A DNA stretch of 59,741 nucleotides from an uncultured Pseudomonadota bacterium (GCA_903869345.1 CAIPYM010000029.1:1-59741), one strand, 5' to 3'; shown: positions 8,016-17,904, numbered from the stretch's first letter. Notes: generated by a model not told the origin, from the letters alone. Numbers and translations: made by a program.

Positions 8016-9128
8016 ATGAACGCAGGACAATTCCTCGACGAGGTGCTTCGCCAATTTTATGCCCTCACGACCGTGCAGGTGGAGGACAATATTGATTTGT
8101 ACTTCTTTCCCGGAGTTGAAATCGATTCGGTTTCCTGCCAACTGCGGCCACAGCACATACAATACCTCAAGTTTTTTATGCAGAACCACGATCGTTTCTT
8201 TTCGGTTTGGTCCGCGTTACAGAACCTGGAATCGAAAAAACTCTTTGTGAAATTGATTCTTTACCGCCTTTTAGGACCTGGTCATGTTCGAATCCATCCC
8301 CATTGGGGATGGAAGGAAGAAGCGGCCTTGCTGGAGAAGGCGCGTTCCTACCGAAAAGAGCCCTCGGCGATTTTGCTACCACAACACCCTCGCTTTGGCC
8401 CTCTTTTCCATTATGAAGGGGTTCCCTGTGAGGGGGGGACAATTAGTTTTGATGGCTGGGACATGAACGTTGCCTCTTCGTTCCTTAAGAAGCAGTATTT
8501 TTTTGATCGCAGCAGCCCTTCCATTCGTCCCGAGCCAGGGGATTACGTCATTGATGCAGGGACGTGCCTCGGAGATTCAGCGCTGGCTTTTTCGCAAGCC
8601 GTTGGGGATTCGGGGCGTGTTTTTTCTTTTGACCCACTTCCCGTCCATATTGAATTAGCTCAACATAATCAGTGGCTTAATCAGTTTAAAAACACTTTGT
8701 TTCTTGAACAAGCCCTTGGCGAGAGTACACGCGAAAAAGAAAGGGTGGTTTCAACTGATCACACCGTGAGTCCCGGCCTTCGTGTGACGGAGCGGGATAA
8801 CCAATTTTCGTTCGTGACCCTTGATGATTTTATGGAAAAACATTCTGTTCCCCATCTTGACTTTATCAAGATGGATATTGAAGGCTCCGAGATGCAGGCC
8901 TTAAAAGGTGCGCACATCACACTCGAGCGTTTTCGCCCCAAATTGGCCATCTCTCTCTACCATAATCCCGTTGATTTTCTGGTGATTCCCCAATTTCTTC
9001 GGACCTGTTTTCCTTTTTATGAATTGTATCTTGACCACTACACAATTCACGAGGAGGAAACCATCCTTTATGCCCGACCGCGGGATGAACAACCACCTGC
9101 TGTACCCCAGCCGCTCACGCTTGTCTAA
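8016..9128 (+). CDS. FkbM-family methyltransferase
   Basis: SAM-dependent O-methyltransferase of the FkbM family, commonly modifying sugars or lipids in surface-glycan clusters. The Rossmann SAM motif is VIDAGTCLGDS (about residues 180-190), followed by FSFDPLP, then LDFIKMDIEGSEMQALKG, the hallmark of the family. The N-terminal 150 residues are unassigned. The start at 8016 has GGAAGGA 6 bases upstream; an ATG at 7995 is an alternative. It opens an operon running to 16717. Codon use is AT-richer than in the flanking nuo genes, suggesting acquisition. Confidence 0.85.
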   Translation: MNAGQFLDEVLRQFYALTTVQVEDNIDLYFFPGVEIDSVSCQLRPQHIQYLKFFMQNHDRFFSVWSALQNLESKKLFVKLILYRLLGPGHVRIHPHWGWKEEAALLEKARSYRKEPSAILLPQHPRFGPLFHYEGVPCEGGTISFDGWDMNVASSFLKKQYFFDRSSPSIRPEPGDYVIDAGTCLGDSALAFSQAVGDSGRVFSFDPLPVHIELAQHNQWLNQFKNTLFLEQALGESTREKERVVSTDHTVSPGLRVTERDNQFSFVTLDDFMEKHSVPHLDFIKMDIEGSEMQALKGAHITLERFRPKLAISLYHNPVDFLVIPQFLRTCFPFYELYLDHYTIHEEETILYARPRDEQPPAVPQPLTLV

Positions 9129-9134
9129 AACAGA

Positions 9135-9812
9135 ATGGGCGATTCTAGAGAAGAAACTGGAGATACTGTGATCGAAAACGGTTTTTATTCACAAAAAGAA
9201 CTGAAAAAACTGGGCTTCTGCCATGTGGGAGCACAGGTTCGTTTATCGCGACGCGCATCCGTCTATAATCCATCGTGTCTTTCGCTGGGCGATCACTGTC
9301 GAATTGATGATTTTTGTGTCTTATCCGCGAGCACAGGCGGGATCCACGTGGGAGCCTACGTGCATATCGGGGCCATGAGCCTTTTGGTCGGGCAAGAAGC
9401 CATTCATCTGGAGGAGTACAGCGGGATTGCAGGGCGCGTGTGCGTTTATTCCTCAAGCGACGACTACACGGGAGAGACCCTGACAAACCCGACGATTCCG
9501 GACGCCTACAAGAACTGTCATCATGCTCCCGTGACCCTGAAAAGACATGTCATTGTAGGAGCCGGGTCTGTTATTTTGCCGGGGGTGACGATTGAGGAGG
9601 GGGGCGCCGTGGGGGCTCTGAGCCTTGTCACAACCTCTCTGGCGGCGTTTGGAATTTACGCCGGCATCCCGGTCAAACGGCTCGGGGAAAGACGGCGTGA
9701 TTTGTTGGCGTGTGAACAACACTTCCGCCGGGATCAGGGGCAAGAACGAGGGCCATGTGTGGAAGACATTGATTCGTCAGACCCCGGCGGAGGAGAGCTA
9801 AATGTCCCTTGA
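9135..9812 (+). CDS. hexapeptide-repeat acyltransferase (O-acetyltransferase type)
   Basis: A 225-aa left-handed beta-helix protein of the sugar O-acetyltransferase class. Hexapeptide-type repeats run from about residue 45 to 185: SLGDHCRIDDFCVLS, then IHVGAYVHIGAMS, VIVGAGSVILPGVTIEEGG, ending in GIYAGIPVKRLGERR, typical of this family. A His-rich stretch near NCHHAPVTL may hold the catalytic His. It starts 6 bases after the FkbM gene and overlaps the next gene by 11 bases. The acceptor sugar cannot be told from the sequence. Confidence 0.82.
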   Translation: MGDSREETGDTVIENGFYSQKELKKLGFCHVGAQVRLSRRASVYNPSCLSLGDHCRIDDFCVLSASTGGIHVGAYVHIGAMSLLVGQEAIHLEEYSGIAGRVCVYSSSDDYTGETLTNPTIPDAYKNCHHAPVTLKRHVIVGAGSVILPGVTIEEGGAVGALSLVTTSLAAFGIYAGIPVKRLGERRRDLLACEQHFRRDQGQERGPCVEDIDSSDPGGGELNVP

Positions 9813-11493
9813 TGCGTTGCTTTCTGTCGTTTGTCGTCGCGCTCTCGCTTTACACGCCTGCGGGAAGACGGATCTTGCTATCACGTGTTGTAATCGAGCC
9901 TTGGCCAACAACCCCCAGGACGGGGAAGTGTTAACATTGCTGACTTATTTGCACAGCGAAATAGAAAATTTTGAACAGGCAATTCACTATGGACAGAAAA
10001 CACTACAGCAAAACGCACAAACAGCTTTTGTTTGGGCTTTGTTGGGAAAATGTTTCCACGAACGCGGGGCGCACGAGGAGGCGCGGCGTGCTTATGAAAA
10101 CGCTTTTTGTGAGTCGCCATCCTCTCAGCATGCGTGCGGGTTGCTTACTGCAACGCAACTGGCCCTCGGTCCCGAGGCTACGCGCCTTGTATGGTCCCGG
10201 ATCAAAGCAGCCTTCAACCCCACTCCTAACATTTTTTTTACTTATCTTGCATTAATGATGGAATCAGAGGGCCAATCCTGGGTACAAGATCAGCTGGCCC
10301 ACTCACCTTTGACCCTACCACCCCTTGATTCTTACAAGCTGGAGTCCGTGCAAGCGTGGGCAAAAAAAAGGGGGTGGCCCGTAAGATCGTTGGGAAATGT
10401 TGAAACAATCCCTGTGCCTGCTTTGGCGGCCCTTGGCCCCGAGGGATATCAACAGGAAGCTTTCGAACCCCGCATGCTTCAGGGATATGCTGCCCCTTAT
10501 CTGGCGGATTTATCCGATGTGAAAGTGATCTCACAGTGTAATGCCGTGTTGACAGACGAAGGGATGGCTTTAAATGACTTGGTCACGCTTCCTCCGCATG
10601 GACCTCGTGTGACCCTTGAGTGGGAACGTGGTGTGGAGGGGCACCACGGCAGGACCTTGTTTATGAGGTCTAACGCTTGTGACATTTGTGAAATGGAATC
10701 TGGTTTTTTTCTCGCCGGAAGATCGTCGAGTGAATTTGGACACTGGGCCCCTGAATACATGATGCGCCTGCGTTGGTTTGAGCAGCATCCCCAATTTTCC
10801 AACACGCCGCTTGTGGTGGATGGTGCTATGCCTCAGAGTCATTTTGATTGGCTACGACACATTACGCATCAACCAATGATCATTTTAGATCACAAGAAAT
10901 ATGTTTTTTACCGATTCAAGACGTTGATCGTGTCATCCCTTTCGGCTTTTTGTCCCATTTATTTTGTCGGCCTTTCCACGGACCCGGGCCCCACGGGGGC
11001 AATGGCCTGTGTCGTGTCTCCCGAAGGCCTTCGCTTTTTGCGGGAACGCACCCTGGCCTCTGTTCCTGAAAGGCCAAGTCCCTCAGGGGAAAAACTTTAT
11101 ATTACCCGCCGAGGTTCATCGTGGCGAAGGCTTCTGAACGACCCTGAAATTAGTACTTTTCTTGAAAATCAAGGGTTCACAACGGTCGCGCCTGAGAAAA
11201 TGACGTTTGCAGAGCAGGTGTCTTTGTTTCGAAACGCCCGTGTTATTGTTGCACCAGACGGGTCAGCCCTTAACAACCTCATGTTTGCGCCCACGGACGT
11301 ACGGGTTGCCATTTTGACAGCGCGACTTTCGAGAAAGTGGCACAATGTTTACAGGGCCTGGTATGGCGCGTTTCAGACTCTCGGGTGTCGTCTTCTTTTT
11401 GTATTTGGGGATACAGTGGCTCCGCACAAGCACGCGGATTATGAGGTGCCTGTTGACCGGGTCAAACAGGCTTTGGCCATTTTGGGGTCATGA
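9802..11493 (+). CDS. TPR-GT61 family glycosyltransferase, copy 1
   Basis: A 563-aa two-part protein. Residues 1-120 contain two to three tetratricopeptide-like repeats (ALALHACGKTDLAITCCNRAL, then NFEQAIHYGQKTL). Residues about 290-550 match the GT61/DUF563 glycosyltransferase family: EFGHWAPEYMMRLRW, KLYITRRGSSWRRLLND, EQVSLFRNARVIVAPDGSALNNLMF. No signal peptide or membrane segment is seen. The ATG has GGAGGAGAG 4 bases upstream. It is paralogous to the gene at 12659 with the same architecture. The linked sugar is unknown. Confidence 0.83.
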   Translation: MSLDALLSVVCRRALALHACGKTDLAITCCNRALANNPQDGEVLTLLTYLHSEIENFEQAIHYGQKTLQQNAQTAFVWALLGKCFHERGAHEEARRAYENAFCESPSSQHACGLLTATQLALGPEATRLVWSRIKAAFNPTPNIFFTYLALMMESEGQSWVQDQLAHSPLTLPPLDSYKLESVQAWAKKRGWPVRSLGNVETIPVPALAALGPEGYQQEAFEPRMLQGYAAPYLADLSDVKVISQCNAVLTDEGMALNDLVTLPPHGPRVTLEWERGVEGHHGRTLFMRSNACDICEMESGFFLAGRSSSEFGHWAPEYMMRLRWFEQHPQFSNTPLVVDGAMPQSHFDWLRHITHQPMIILDHKKYVFYRFKTLIVSSLSAFCPIYFVGLSTDPGPTGAMACVVSPEGLRFLRERTLASVPERPSPSGEKLYITRRGSSWRRLLNDPEISTFLENQGFTTVAPEKMTFAEQVSLFRNARVIVAPDGSALNNLMFAPTDVRVAILTARLSRKWHNVYRAWYGAFQTLGCRLLFVFGDTVAPHKHADYEVPVDRVKQALAILGS

Positions 11494-11505
11494 TAAGGAG
11501 ACGTC

Positions 11506-12636
11506 ATGGAACCATCCAATGCCCCCCGTTTTGCAACGGTGCCTGTGTTCAAACCCACGTTGCCGACCGCCGAGAAACTTCTGCCTTTTCTCAAACAGAT
11601 CGACGCCAACCACTGGTACACCAACCAGGGCCCCTTGGTACATCTTTTCGAACGTAAGCTCGCGGACCATTTTGGTGTCTCGGTCGACCGCGTGGTCACA
11701 TGCGCGAACGGAACGGTAGGTCTTACCCTAGCGCTGCAAGCGCTTGGCCTTCCACCAGGGTGTTTGTGTCTGATGCCATCGTGGACGTTTGTGGCAACGC
11801 CCGCCGCAGCTCTGCAAGCCGGCTTGCAGCCTTTCTTTGCGGATGTTGATTCCCAAACCTGGGCGCTTGACCCCCAGCACGTTCGTCAAATCGTGCGGAC
11901 GCAGCGCATCGGGGCCGTGATTCCCGTCGCTCCTTTCGGAGCCCCTTTGGATCTGGCGGCGTGGGAGTCTTTTCAGACGGAAACGGGGATCCCCGTTCTT
12001 GTGGATGCGGCCGCAGGATTTGACACGTTCGCCGCAACAAAAACGACCCTGCCTTTTGTGGTGAGCCTGCATGCAACCAAAGTCTTTGGGATTGGGGAGG
12101 GCGCTGTTGTCGTCAGCCCCCATGACGACAGGGCACGGACTGTTCGTGCGTTCAGCAATTTTGGATTCGACGGATCGCGGGAAGCTCGCCTTCCCGGAGG
12201 GAACGCGAAGCTTAGCGAATACGGGGCCGCTGTGGGTCTGGCCGGACTGGAAGCTTGGCCCTCGACAAGACGTCGATGGCAACGCCTGACCAGCCTGTTC
12301 CGCACGTTTTTAACCGAACGCGCGGAAAAAATGGTTTCATCACCGAGATTCGGGGAAGGTTGGGTGTCGTCCTACGGCTTGGTACGGCTTGCCCCCCTCT
12401 TCGAGGCCACCGAGATCGAACGGGGCTTGGCAGACAGCGGCGTTGAAACGCGTTTGTGGTGGGGAAATGGCTGTCATACGCACCCCGCGTACAGGGATTG
12501 TCCGCGCGAGTCTCTGATGCAAACGGAAGCCCTGACCCCAAGCGTATTAGGGCTTCCCTTTTGGCTCGGGTGCAACACGAGAATCCTCGATTCTGTTTTT
12601 CGAACCCTTGATCCGATCCTTGAACGGAAGGCATAG
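11506..12636 (+). CDS. DegT/DnrJ/EryC1-family aminotransferase
   Basis: PLP-dependent sugar aminotransferase fold type I, class V-related. N-terminal residues LPFLKQIDANHWYTNQGPLV match the family start. TCANGTVGLTLALQALGL contacts the cofactor, and the Schiff-base Lys is expected in SLHATKVFGIGEGA (about 190). The protein is 376 aa, a normal length. AAGGAG precedes the ATG by 5 bases. Flanked by the two GT61 genes, it may make the amino sugar or a perosamine-type residue of the glycan. It differs clearly from the second DegT gene at 15587. Confidence 0.87.
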   Translation: MEPSNAPRFATVPVFKPTLPTAEKLLPFLKQIDANHWYTNQGPLVHLFERKLADHFGVSVDRVVTCANGTVGLTLALQALGLPPGCLCLMPSWTFVATPAAALQAGLQPFFADVDSQTWALDPQHVRQIVRTQRIGAVIPVAPFGAPLDLAAWESFQTETGIPVLVDAAAGFDTFAATKTTLPFVVSLHATKVFGIGEGAVVVSPHDDRARTVRAFSNFGFDGSREARLPGGNAKLSEYGAAVGLAGLEAWPSTRRRWQRLTSLFRTFLTERAEKMVSSPRFGEGWVSSYGLVRLAPLFEATEIERGLADSGVETRLWWGNGCHTHPAYRDCPRESLMQTEALTPSVLGLPFWLGCNTRILDSVFRTLDPILERKA

Positions 12637-12658
12637 TCGTCCGCTCCAGGAGTTCGCG

Positions 12659-14380
12659 ATGCCCCCCCCTTTTTCGTCCGTTGCCCCCCCTCAGATCAGC
12701 CAAAGAGCCCAGGCGCTGATCAAGCGAGGGAACGTTTTTTTGGCCATCGAGCTTTGCCAAAAGGCTTTGCAGAAATTCCCGAACGATGCCGAGCTTTTGG
12801 CTCTTTTGGGATACGCGCATTTGCAGATGCGGGAGTATGAAGCGTCCATTCGTTTTTGCACCCAGGCCCTGAACTGTGGGGTGCAGACAGGGTTTCTTTA
12901 TGAGACCCTTGGGATCAGTTATTATGAGCTGGAACGCTACGACGAAGCGCGACGCGCCCTCGAGACTGCTTATCGGCTGGAGCCTGCACCGTTTCATGCG
13001 AGTCTCTTTCTGAAGGCCACGCAGAAGGCCCTTGGGACCGGAGCTGTGCGCGCTTTATGGCCCCAGATTGATGCGAAATTTCATAGCCGGCAGATGTGGA
13101 ACGTGTACCTCGGGCTTTTCCTCGCCCCCGAGGACCGGGCCATTCTGCACGAGGAACGCGCCCGTGCTCCGGCAGAGATGCTTGAGCCCGCACAATTCTA
13201 CCGTCTGAGTTCCGTCCGTGCCTGGGCCGAGCACAAGGGTTGGCCCGTGCAGACGTTCGGTGAGGCCGAGACCATTCCCATCATGCCCCCGGCGATCATG
13301 GGCCCCGAGGGTTATCGCCCGAGTCCTGGGGTTACAAAAACCGTCCACGGTTTCGAGCCCTACGTGGCCGAATTGCACGATGTCACGGTGTTGCCGTTAT
13401 GCAGCCCCGTGTTCACAGACGAGGGCGCGGCCCTCAACGACATGGCCACGCTGCCGCCGTATGGATCCCTTGTTACTCTTCAAGCAGAAACGGGCGTTTG
13501 CGAGCATGCGGGGGACGGTCTTCTGGTTGATTTGCCAAGCTATGAAATTCGCACGTGCGAAAGCGGTATTTTTCTCGGCGGCCTGTCGTCAAAGATTTTT
13601 GGCCACTGGATTCCCGAACATCTCATGCGGCTCCAGTGGCTTGAGAAGCATCCGCAGTTTTCACAATGGCCTCTGGTCGTGAACGAAAAAATGCCGCCCA
13701 GCCATTTCGATTGGCTCCGGGCCCTTGTGTCCAACGACCTTTTAAAGTTGCCCTCTTTGCAAAAAACAGCGTGGAGGTTTCGCAAGCTGCTCATCGCTTC
13801 ACCTCCGACGTTCTACCCAACCTATCTTTTCCCCAACTTTGAGCGGGTTCTTCCGGCGGACGAGAACATCCCCCTCTCGCCCCAAGGTCTGCACTATCTG
13901 CGTGAACGTATTCTCGGAGCTGTGCCTTCGCGTCCAAGCCCCTGGGGAGAAAAGATTTACATTTCGCGGCGCAACATGAAGACGAGGCGGCTCGCGAACG
14001 ACACAGAAATGACTTCTTTTTTAGAGGAGCAAGGGTTCAAAACAGTCCTGCCTGAAACACTGTCCTTTGAGGAACAGGTGCATGCCTTTCGTCATGCGCG
14101 TGTGATTGTCATGCCGCAGGGCGCGGCGATGATGAATCTGATTTTCGCGCCCAAGGACTGCAAAATTCGGATCCTTTTTCAACCTGGTTTTACGGAAGGA
14201 CTGGCCTCCTGGTACGGTCCGTTGAAGGCCCTCGGGTACAACGACATGGCCTACGTCGTGGGGGGGAATCAAGCCTCGGCTTACGTACACAACGACTACA
14301 CTGTCTCGGTATCAACTCTCCAGCAGGCGCTCGACCTTGTCACGGAAGAACGGTCGTCCGTCTGTGGGAGTGGCGCGTGA
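12659..14380 (+). CDS. TPR-GT61 family glycosyltransferase, copy 2
   Basis: A 573-aa paralogue of the 9802 gene with the same layout: N-terminal TPR-like repeats (AQALIKRGNVFLAIELCQKAL, YEASIRFCTQAL, RYDEARRALETAYRL), a linker, and a GT61/DUF563 domain with IFGHWIPEHLMRLQWLE, KIYISRRNMKTRRLAND and EQVHAFRHARVIVMPQGAAMMNL. The start at 12659 has AGGAG 6 bases upstream; the longer frame from 12608 would overlap the aminotransferase. It overlaps the next gene by 4 bases (GTGA). The two copies probably add different residues of one repeat unit (inference). Confidence 0.84.
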   Translation: MPPPFSSVAPPQISQRAQALIKRGNVFLAIELCQKALQKFPNDAELLALLGYAHLQMREYEASIRFCTQALNCGVQTGFLYETLGISYYELERYDEARRALETAYRLEPAPFHASLFLKATQKALGTGAVRALWPQIDAKFHSRQMWNVYLGLFLAPEDRAILHEERARAPAEMLEPAQFYRLSSVRAWAEHKGWPVQTFGEAETIPIMPPAIMGPEGYRPSPGVTKTVHGFEPYVAELHDVTVLPLCSPVFTDEGAALNDMATLPPYGSLVTLQAETGVCEHAGDGLLVDLPSYEIRTCESGIFLGGLSSKIFGHWIPEHLMRLQWLEKHPQFSQWPLVVNEKMPPSHFDWLRALVSNDLLKLPSLQKTAWRFRKLLIASPPTFYPTYLFPNFERVLPADENIPLSPQGLHYLRERILGAVPSRPSPWGEKIYISRRNMKTRRLANDTEMTSFLEEQGFKTVLPETLSFEEQVHAFRHARVIVMPQGAAMMNLIFAPKDCKIRILFQPGFTEGLASWYGPLKALGYNDMAYVVGGNQASAYVHNDYTVSVSTLQQALDLVTEERSSVCGSGA

Positions 14381-15105
14381 CAACCCTCAGCTCTCGCGCC
14401 GTGATCGAAACCGATCAGGTGGGAATGGACGTCGTTGTTCACCCCTTTGCCGTTATCGGCAAGAATGTTGTGTTGGGCGACCGTGTTGTTGTCCACCCGC
14501 ATGTCGTTATCGCTGAAGGTGTTGTGATCGGGAACGACACCGAGATTTTCCCCGGAGCCTTTTTAGGCAAAGAGCCCAAGGGGGCGGGGGCAACCGCACG
14601 GCCGTCTGTTTTCGCAAAACGCCTGACGGTCGGCGCATCGTGCAGCATTGGGCCCAACGCGACCCTCTACTATGACACGGAAATCGGGGCCAACACGTTG
14701 GTGGGCGATGGGGCGTCGGTGCGCGAGCAAACGCGTATCGGCTGTTTCTGCCTTGTGAGTCGTTGTGTGACCATTAATTACAACACGCTGATCGGCGATT
14801 ACACGAAGATTATGGACGGATCGCACATAACGGGAAATGCCGTTCTGGGACATCACGTTTTTATCAGCGTCCTGGTCAGCACAACAAACGATAATGCCCT
14901 CGGACGGCGACCTGTTTCAGAAATCTCCCTGCAGGGTCCACGTTTCGGGGATTACGCCGCTGTTGGCGCGGGGGCCACCATCCTGCCTGGCGTCACCGTC
15001 GGAGAATACGCCCTTGTCGCTGCGGGAGCCGTCGTCACGCGGGACGTTCCTGCACGAACGTTGGTCGCGGGTGTGCCCGCGCGTTCCGTACGGGTTATTG
15101 CCTGA
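14377..15105 (+). CDS. LbH-type sugar N-acyltransferase (FdtC/WxcM-N-like)
   Basis: Left-handed beta-helix acyltransferase, 242 aa, of the kind that N-acetylates nucleotide-linked 3-amino-3,6-dideoxyhexose. Hexapeptide repeats fill almost the whole length: VVVHPFAVIGKNVVLGDRVV, VVIGNDTEIFPGAFLGKEPKG, then AAVGAGATILPGVTVGEYAL, ending TLVAGVPARSV. The start is GTG overlapping the previous stop. The downstream neighbours are FdtA- and FdtB-like genes, which supports the specific role; without them LpxA- or WbpD-like functions would be alternatives. Confidence 0.8.
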   Translation: MTTLSSRAVIETDQVGMDVVVHPFAVIGKNVVLGDRVVVHPHVVIAEGVVIGNDTEIFPGAFLGKEPKGAGATARPSVFAKRLTVGASCSIGPNATLYYDTEIGANTLVGDGASVREQTRIGCFCLVSRCVTINYNTLIGDYTKIMDGSHITGNAVLGHHVFISVLVSTTNDNALGRRPVSEISLQGPRFGDYAAVGAGATILPGVTVGEYALVAAGAVVTRDVPARTLVAGVPARSVRVIA

Positions 15106-15137
15106 TCAAGCGCCGGGTGAAAGGATCTACCTCCCCC

Positions 15138-15590
15138 ATGCCCCTTTCCGCCTCCCGCTTGGTCCCCCTTTGGGGGTATGACGATCCTCGGGGGCGGCTG
15201 ACGTCCTTGGAAGAGGGGCGGGAGGTGCCGTTCACGGTGCGTCGCGTGTACCTGCTGCACGACGTGCCGGAGGAAGCCCTGCGGGGCGGGCATGCGCACA
15301 AGGCTCTGCATCAAGTTGTGCTCGCGGCGGCGGGGTCGTTCACGCTGCGTCTGGATGACGGGATTCAGCACGAGTCGTTCACGCTCGCAACGCCCCGGCT
15401 GGGGCTCTACATAGGTCCGGGGCTCTGGCGAACCTTGGAGTCCTTTTCGCCGGGGACCGTGGCGTTGGTGCTCGCTTCGGCGGCGTACGACGAAGGGGAT
15501 TACATCCGCGATTACGCGGACTTTCAGCGGTTCGTCGGCGTTCCTGTCACGTCGGACGGACCTCCCGCCGCGCCCCCCGTCGCACCATGA
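15138..15590 (+). CDS. fdtA: dTDP-4-oxo-6-deoxyglucose 3,4-ketoisomerase (FdtA/WxcM-C-like)
   Basis: Cupin-fold isomerase, 150 aa, that shifts the keto group of dTDP-4-oxo-6-deoxyglucose to C3. Family landmarks are [24 protein letters not shown] with the catalytic histidines, and [13 protein letters not shown] at the C-terminus. The ATG at 15138 gives the normal N-terminus; a GTG seven codons upstream is possible. AAGGA lies 12 bases before the ATG. It overlaps the following aminotransferase by 4 bases. The related QdtA and Tyl1a isomerases are alternatives that differ in product stereochemistry. Confidence 0.85.
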   Translation: MPLSASRLVPLWGYDDPRGRLTSLEEGREVPFTVRRVYLLHDVPEEALRGGHAHKALHQVVLAAAGSFTLRLDDGIQHESFTLATPRLGLYIGPGLWRTLESFSPGTVALVLASAAYDEGDYIRDYADFQRFVGVPVTSDGPPAAPPVAP

Positions 15591-16717
15591 CTCCTTCGTC
15601 CCTGATCCCCTTCTTCCCCCTGGGGGACATGAACCGCACCCTGCGTGAGCCCTTGCACAAGGCACTCGACCGCGTGCTCGATTCCGGGTGGTTTATCCTG
15701 GGCCCCGAGTTGGAAGCGTTCGAATCCGAATTCGCCGCGTTGTGCGAAACGCAACATTGCGTAGGCGTCGGGAACGGGCTGGAGGCGTTACGCCTCCTTC
15801 TTCAGGCCTCCGGCATCGGGCCGGGGGACGAGGTGATTGTGCCCTCGCACACGTTCATCGCGACGTGGCTCGCGGTCAGCGCATGCGGCGCGACGCCCGT
15901 TCCCGTCGAGCCTTGCCCGGACACGTTCACCCTCGATCCCGCACGGACCGAAGACGCTATCACGCCCCGCACACGCGTCCTGATGCCGGTGCATCTTTAC
16001 GGCCAGCCCGCCGACATGGATCCCCTCAATAACCTTGCGCGGCGTCACGGCTTGCTTGTGATCGAGGATGCGGCCCAGGCGCAAGGGGCCCTCTACAAAG
16101 GGCGGCGCGTGGGAAGCCTGGGCCACGCGGCGGCAACCAGTTTTTACCCGGCCAAAAACATCGGGGCGCTGGGGGACGGTGGGGCCGTGGTGACGAACGA
16201 CGCCGAGCTTGCGGCGCGGGTTCGCAAGCTCCGAAATTATGGCTCCGAGGTCAAATACCGGCACGAGATTCCGGGTGGCTGCAACAGCCGCCTTGATGAA
16301 CTTCAGGCCGCGTTCTTGCGCGTTAAGCTGCCGAGCCTGGAGGCCGACAACGCGCGTCGCCAAGCGCTTGCGACCCGGTACACGAAGGCGCTCGCGCCCT
16401 GGGCGGGGCCCGCGTTGACCCTGCCGTTCGTGGCCGAGGACCGCTGTTCGGTTTGGCACCTCTATGTCATCCGGACTCCCCACCGCAAGGCGTTGCGTGC
16501 GGCGCTGACAAAGGCCGGAATCGATACGGCCGTCCACTACCCGACCCCGGTGCACAAGCAGCTTTGTTACCCCGAATTCGCCGGACTGCGCTTGCCCCTG
16601 GCTGACAGGATGGCCGACGAGGTTCTCAGCCTGCCCCTCTCGCCTATGATGACCGAGGACGACGTGGACCGGGTTGTCCAAACGGTTCAGGCCTTTTTGA
16701 GACCCCTTATGCGGTGA
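15587..16717 (+). CDS. fdtB: dTDP-3-keto-6-deoxyhexose aminotransferase (FdtB-like)
   Basis: DegT/DnrJ/EryC1-family PLP aminotransferase, 376 aa. Key features are FFPLGDMNR at the start, [36 protein letters not shown] with the cofactor Asp, the Schiff-base Lys in [15 protein letters not shown] (about 187), and [18 protein letters not shown]. It directly follows the ketoisomerase (ATGA overlap), the arrangement used to make dTDP-3-amino-3,6-dideoxyhexose. RmlA and RmlB, which would supply the substrate, are not in this window. Confidence 0.88.
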   Translation: MTPSSLIPFFPLGDMNRTLREPLHKALDRVLDSGWFILGPELEAFESEFAALCETQHCVGVGNGLEALRLLLQASGIGPGDEVIVPSHTFIATWLAVSACGATPVPVEPCPDTFTLDPARTEDAITPRTRVLMPVHLYGQPADMDPLNNLARRHGLLVIEDAAQAQGALYKGRRVGSLGHAAATSFYPAKNIGALGDGGAVVTNDAELAARVRKLRNYGSEVKYRHEIPGGCNSRLDELQAAFLRVKLPSLEADNARRQALATRYTKALAPWAGPALTLPFVAEDRCSVWHLYVIRTPHRKALRAALTKAGIDTAVHYPTPVHKQLCYPEFAGLRLPLADRMADEVLSLPLSPMMTEDDVDRVVQTVQAFLRPLMR

Positions 16718-16749
16718 TGGTGTTGACGAAATCCTGATATATCCAACAG

Positions 16750-17904
16750 TTAGCCAGGGCCCCGCTGTCCCCCTGGCCCTTCCCTGCCCGCCTGTCGGAG
16801 GGAAGCGGGCGCTCCCGGAGCGAAGGGGGGCTGCAGTGAATCGATGAACGATCTTATATATCCTGCCAAGGTCTTCACGGTTGTTGGTAATTCGGCTGTC
16901 AGACCGTGTCGTCCGTCCACCGTTTTTCTTGTGCATTGCGTGAACGTTGTTGCACACGTCCTCCGTGACTGCGCCGAATCAACAACCCGCTCGTCGTTTG
17001 GCTCAACAAGAAGGGTTGGCATGGAAATTGATCTCGCGGAAAGGCGAGCAAGGGCCTGCATCATTCTTAGATTGTCGGAAAACCACCCCCAGGTCACACC
17101 ATAACTTCTGAGACGGGGTTCTCGTTGCATGTTGTCGAGTCGTTCCCTTAGGGCTGGGATATTGCGGCTTAAAAGGTTTTGTGGCGTAGGATCACGAAAG
17201 GGCCGTTGCAAAAGATCTTGCCCAGGAAGATAGGTGTTGATCCCAAGCCATGTGCTTATCAAACTGGTCATTGTGTTTGCCACATTGGCTCCCGTCCCCT
17301 GTAGAGGGACGCCAGGCATGCCCAGCGCAGGGGCGAGGAGGATAGCCGCATCGGGCACAAGCGTCCCGCTCGCCAAGCCGTACACAACGGCCGCGCCTCC
17401 CATGGAGTGCCCCAGAATAACGAGAGGCCCCGCTTGTTGAGGGGCAACAAGTTTTTTGATCACACAGGCCATATCTGCGGGATGAACCCGCGGATCCACG
17501 TTGATTTTCTGTGGGTCAGGGTCCGTGCGGCCTGACAATCCTTGTCCGCGCAGATCGGCGCCAAAGACCAGGATCCCCTGTTGCGCTAAAAGAGTCGCAA
17601 GCCCCTGCAAATCTTCAACCGTGCCTCCCGTGCCCGAAACAGCCAGAAGAGTTGCCCGTGGTGTCATCCCCGTCGGAGGCGCAAACTTGGCCACACGCAA
17701 CGCGATTCCGTCCGACATTTTAACAAAATTCACTTCCGGCGTAATGCCCCCTCGTGCGTGAAGAGCCTGCGAGGGAGGGGCTTGATCGTAATTGTAGACC
17801 CTCGCTGACGGCTCGCTTTTCTGCAGCCCATGGGAACAGGCTACCAGAGCGCAAGCCGCAAAGGCGATTGAAAGAACGGCTCCGGCTCTCTCGTGCCCTT
17901 TCAT
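16750..17904 (-). CDS. lipoprotein alpha/beta hydrolase (monoacylglycerol-lipase-like)
   Basis: A 384-aa protein with an N-terminal lipoprotein signal (hydrophobic stretch ending LVACS, Cys about 23). The hydrolase fold shows FGADLRGQGLSGRTDPDP, a nucleophile elbow GHSMGGAAVVYG, a probable Asp in VEPNDERVVD and a probable His in DGRHGLTAE. This pattern matches serine hydrolases of the lysophospholipase/monoacylglycerol lipase type. The last about 20 residues are Gly/Pro/Arg-rich and look like read-through of non-coding sequence. AGGTGG lies 7 bases before the ATG. Confidence 0.82.
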   Translation of the reverse strand: MKGHERAGAVLSIAFAACALVACSHGLQKSEPSARVYNYDQAPPSQALHARGGITPEVNFVKMSDGIALRVAKFAPPTGMTPRATLLAVSGTGGTVEDLQGLATLLAQQGILVFGADLRGQGLSGRTDPDPQKINVDPRVHPADMACVIKKLVAPQQAGPLVILGHSMGGAAVVYGLASGTLVPDAAILLAPALGMPGVPLQGTGANVANTMTSLISTWLGINTYLPGQDLLQRPFRDPTPQNLLSRNIPALRERLDNMQREPRLRSYGVTWGWFSDNLRMMQALARLSARSISMPTLLVEPNDERVVDSAQSRRTCATTFTQCTRKTVDGRHGLTAELPTTVKTLAGYIRSFIDSLQPPFAPGAPASLRQAGREGPGGQRGPG

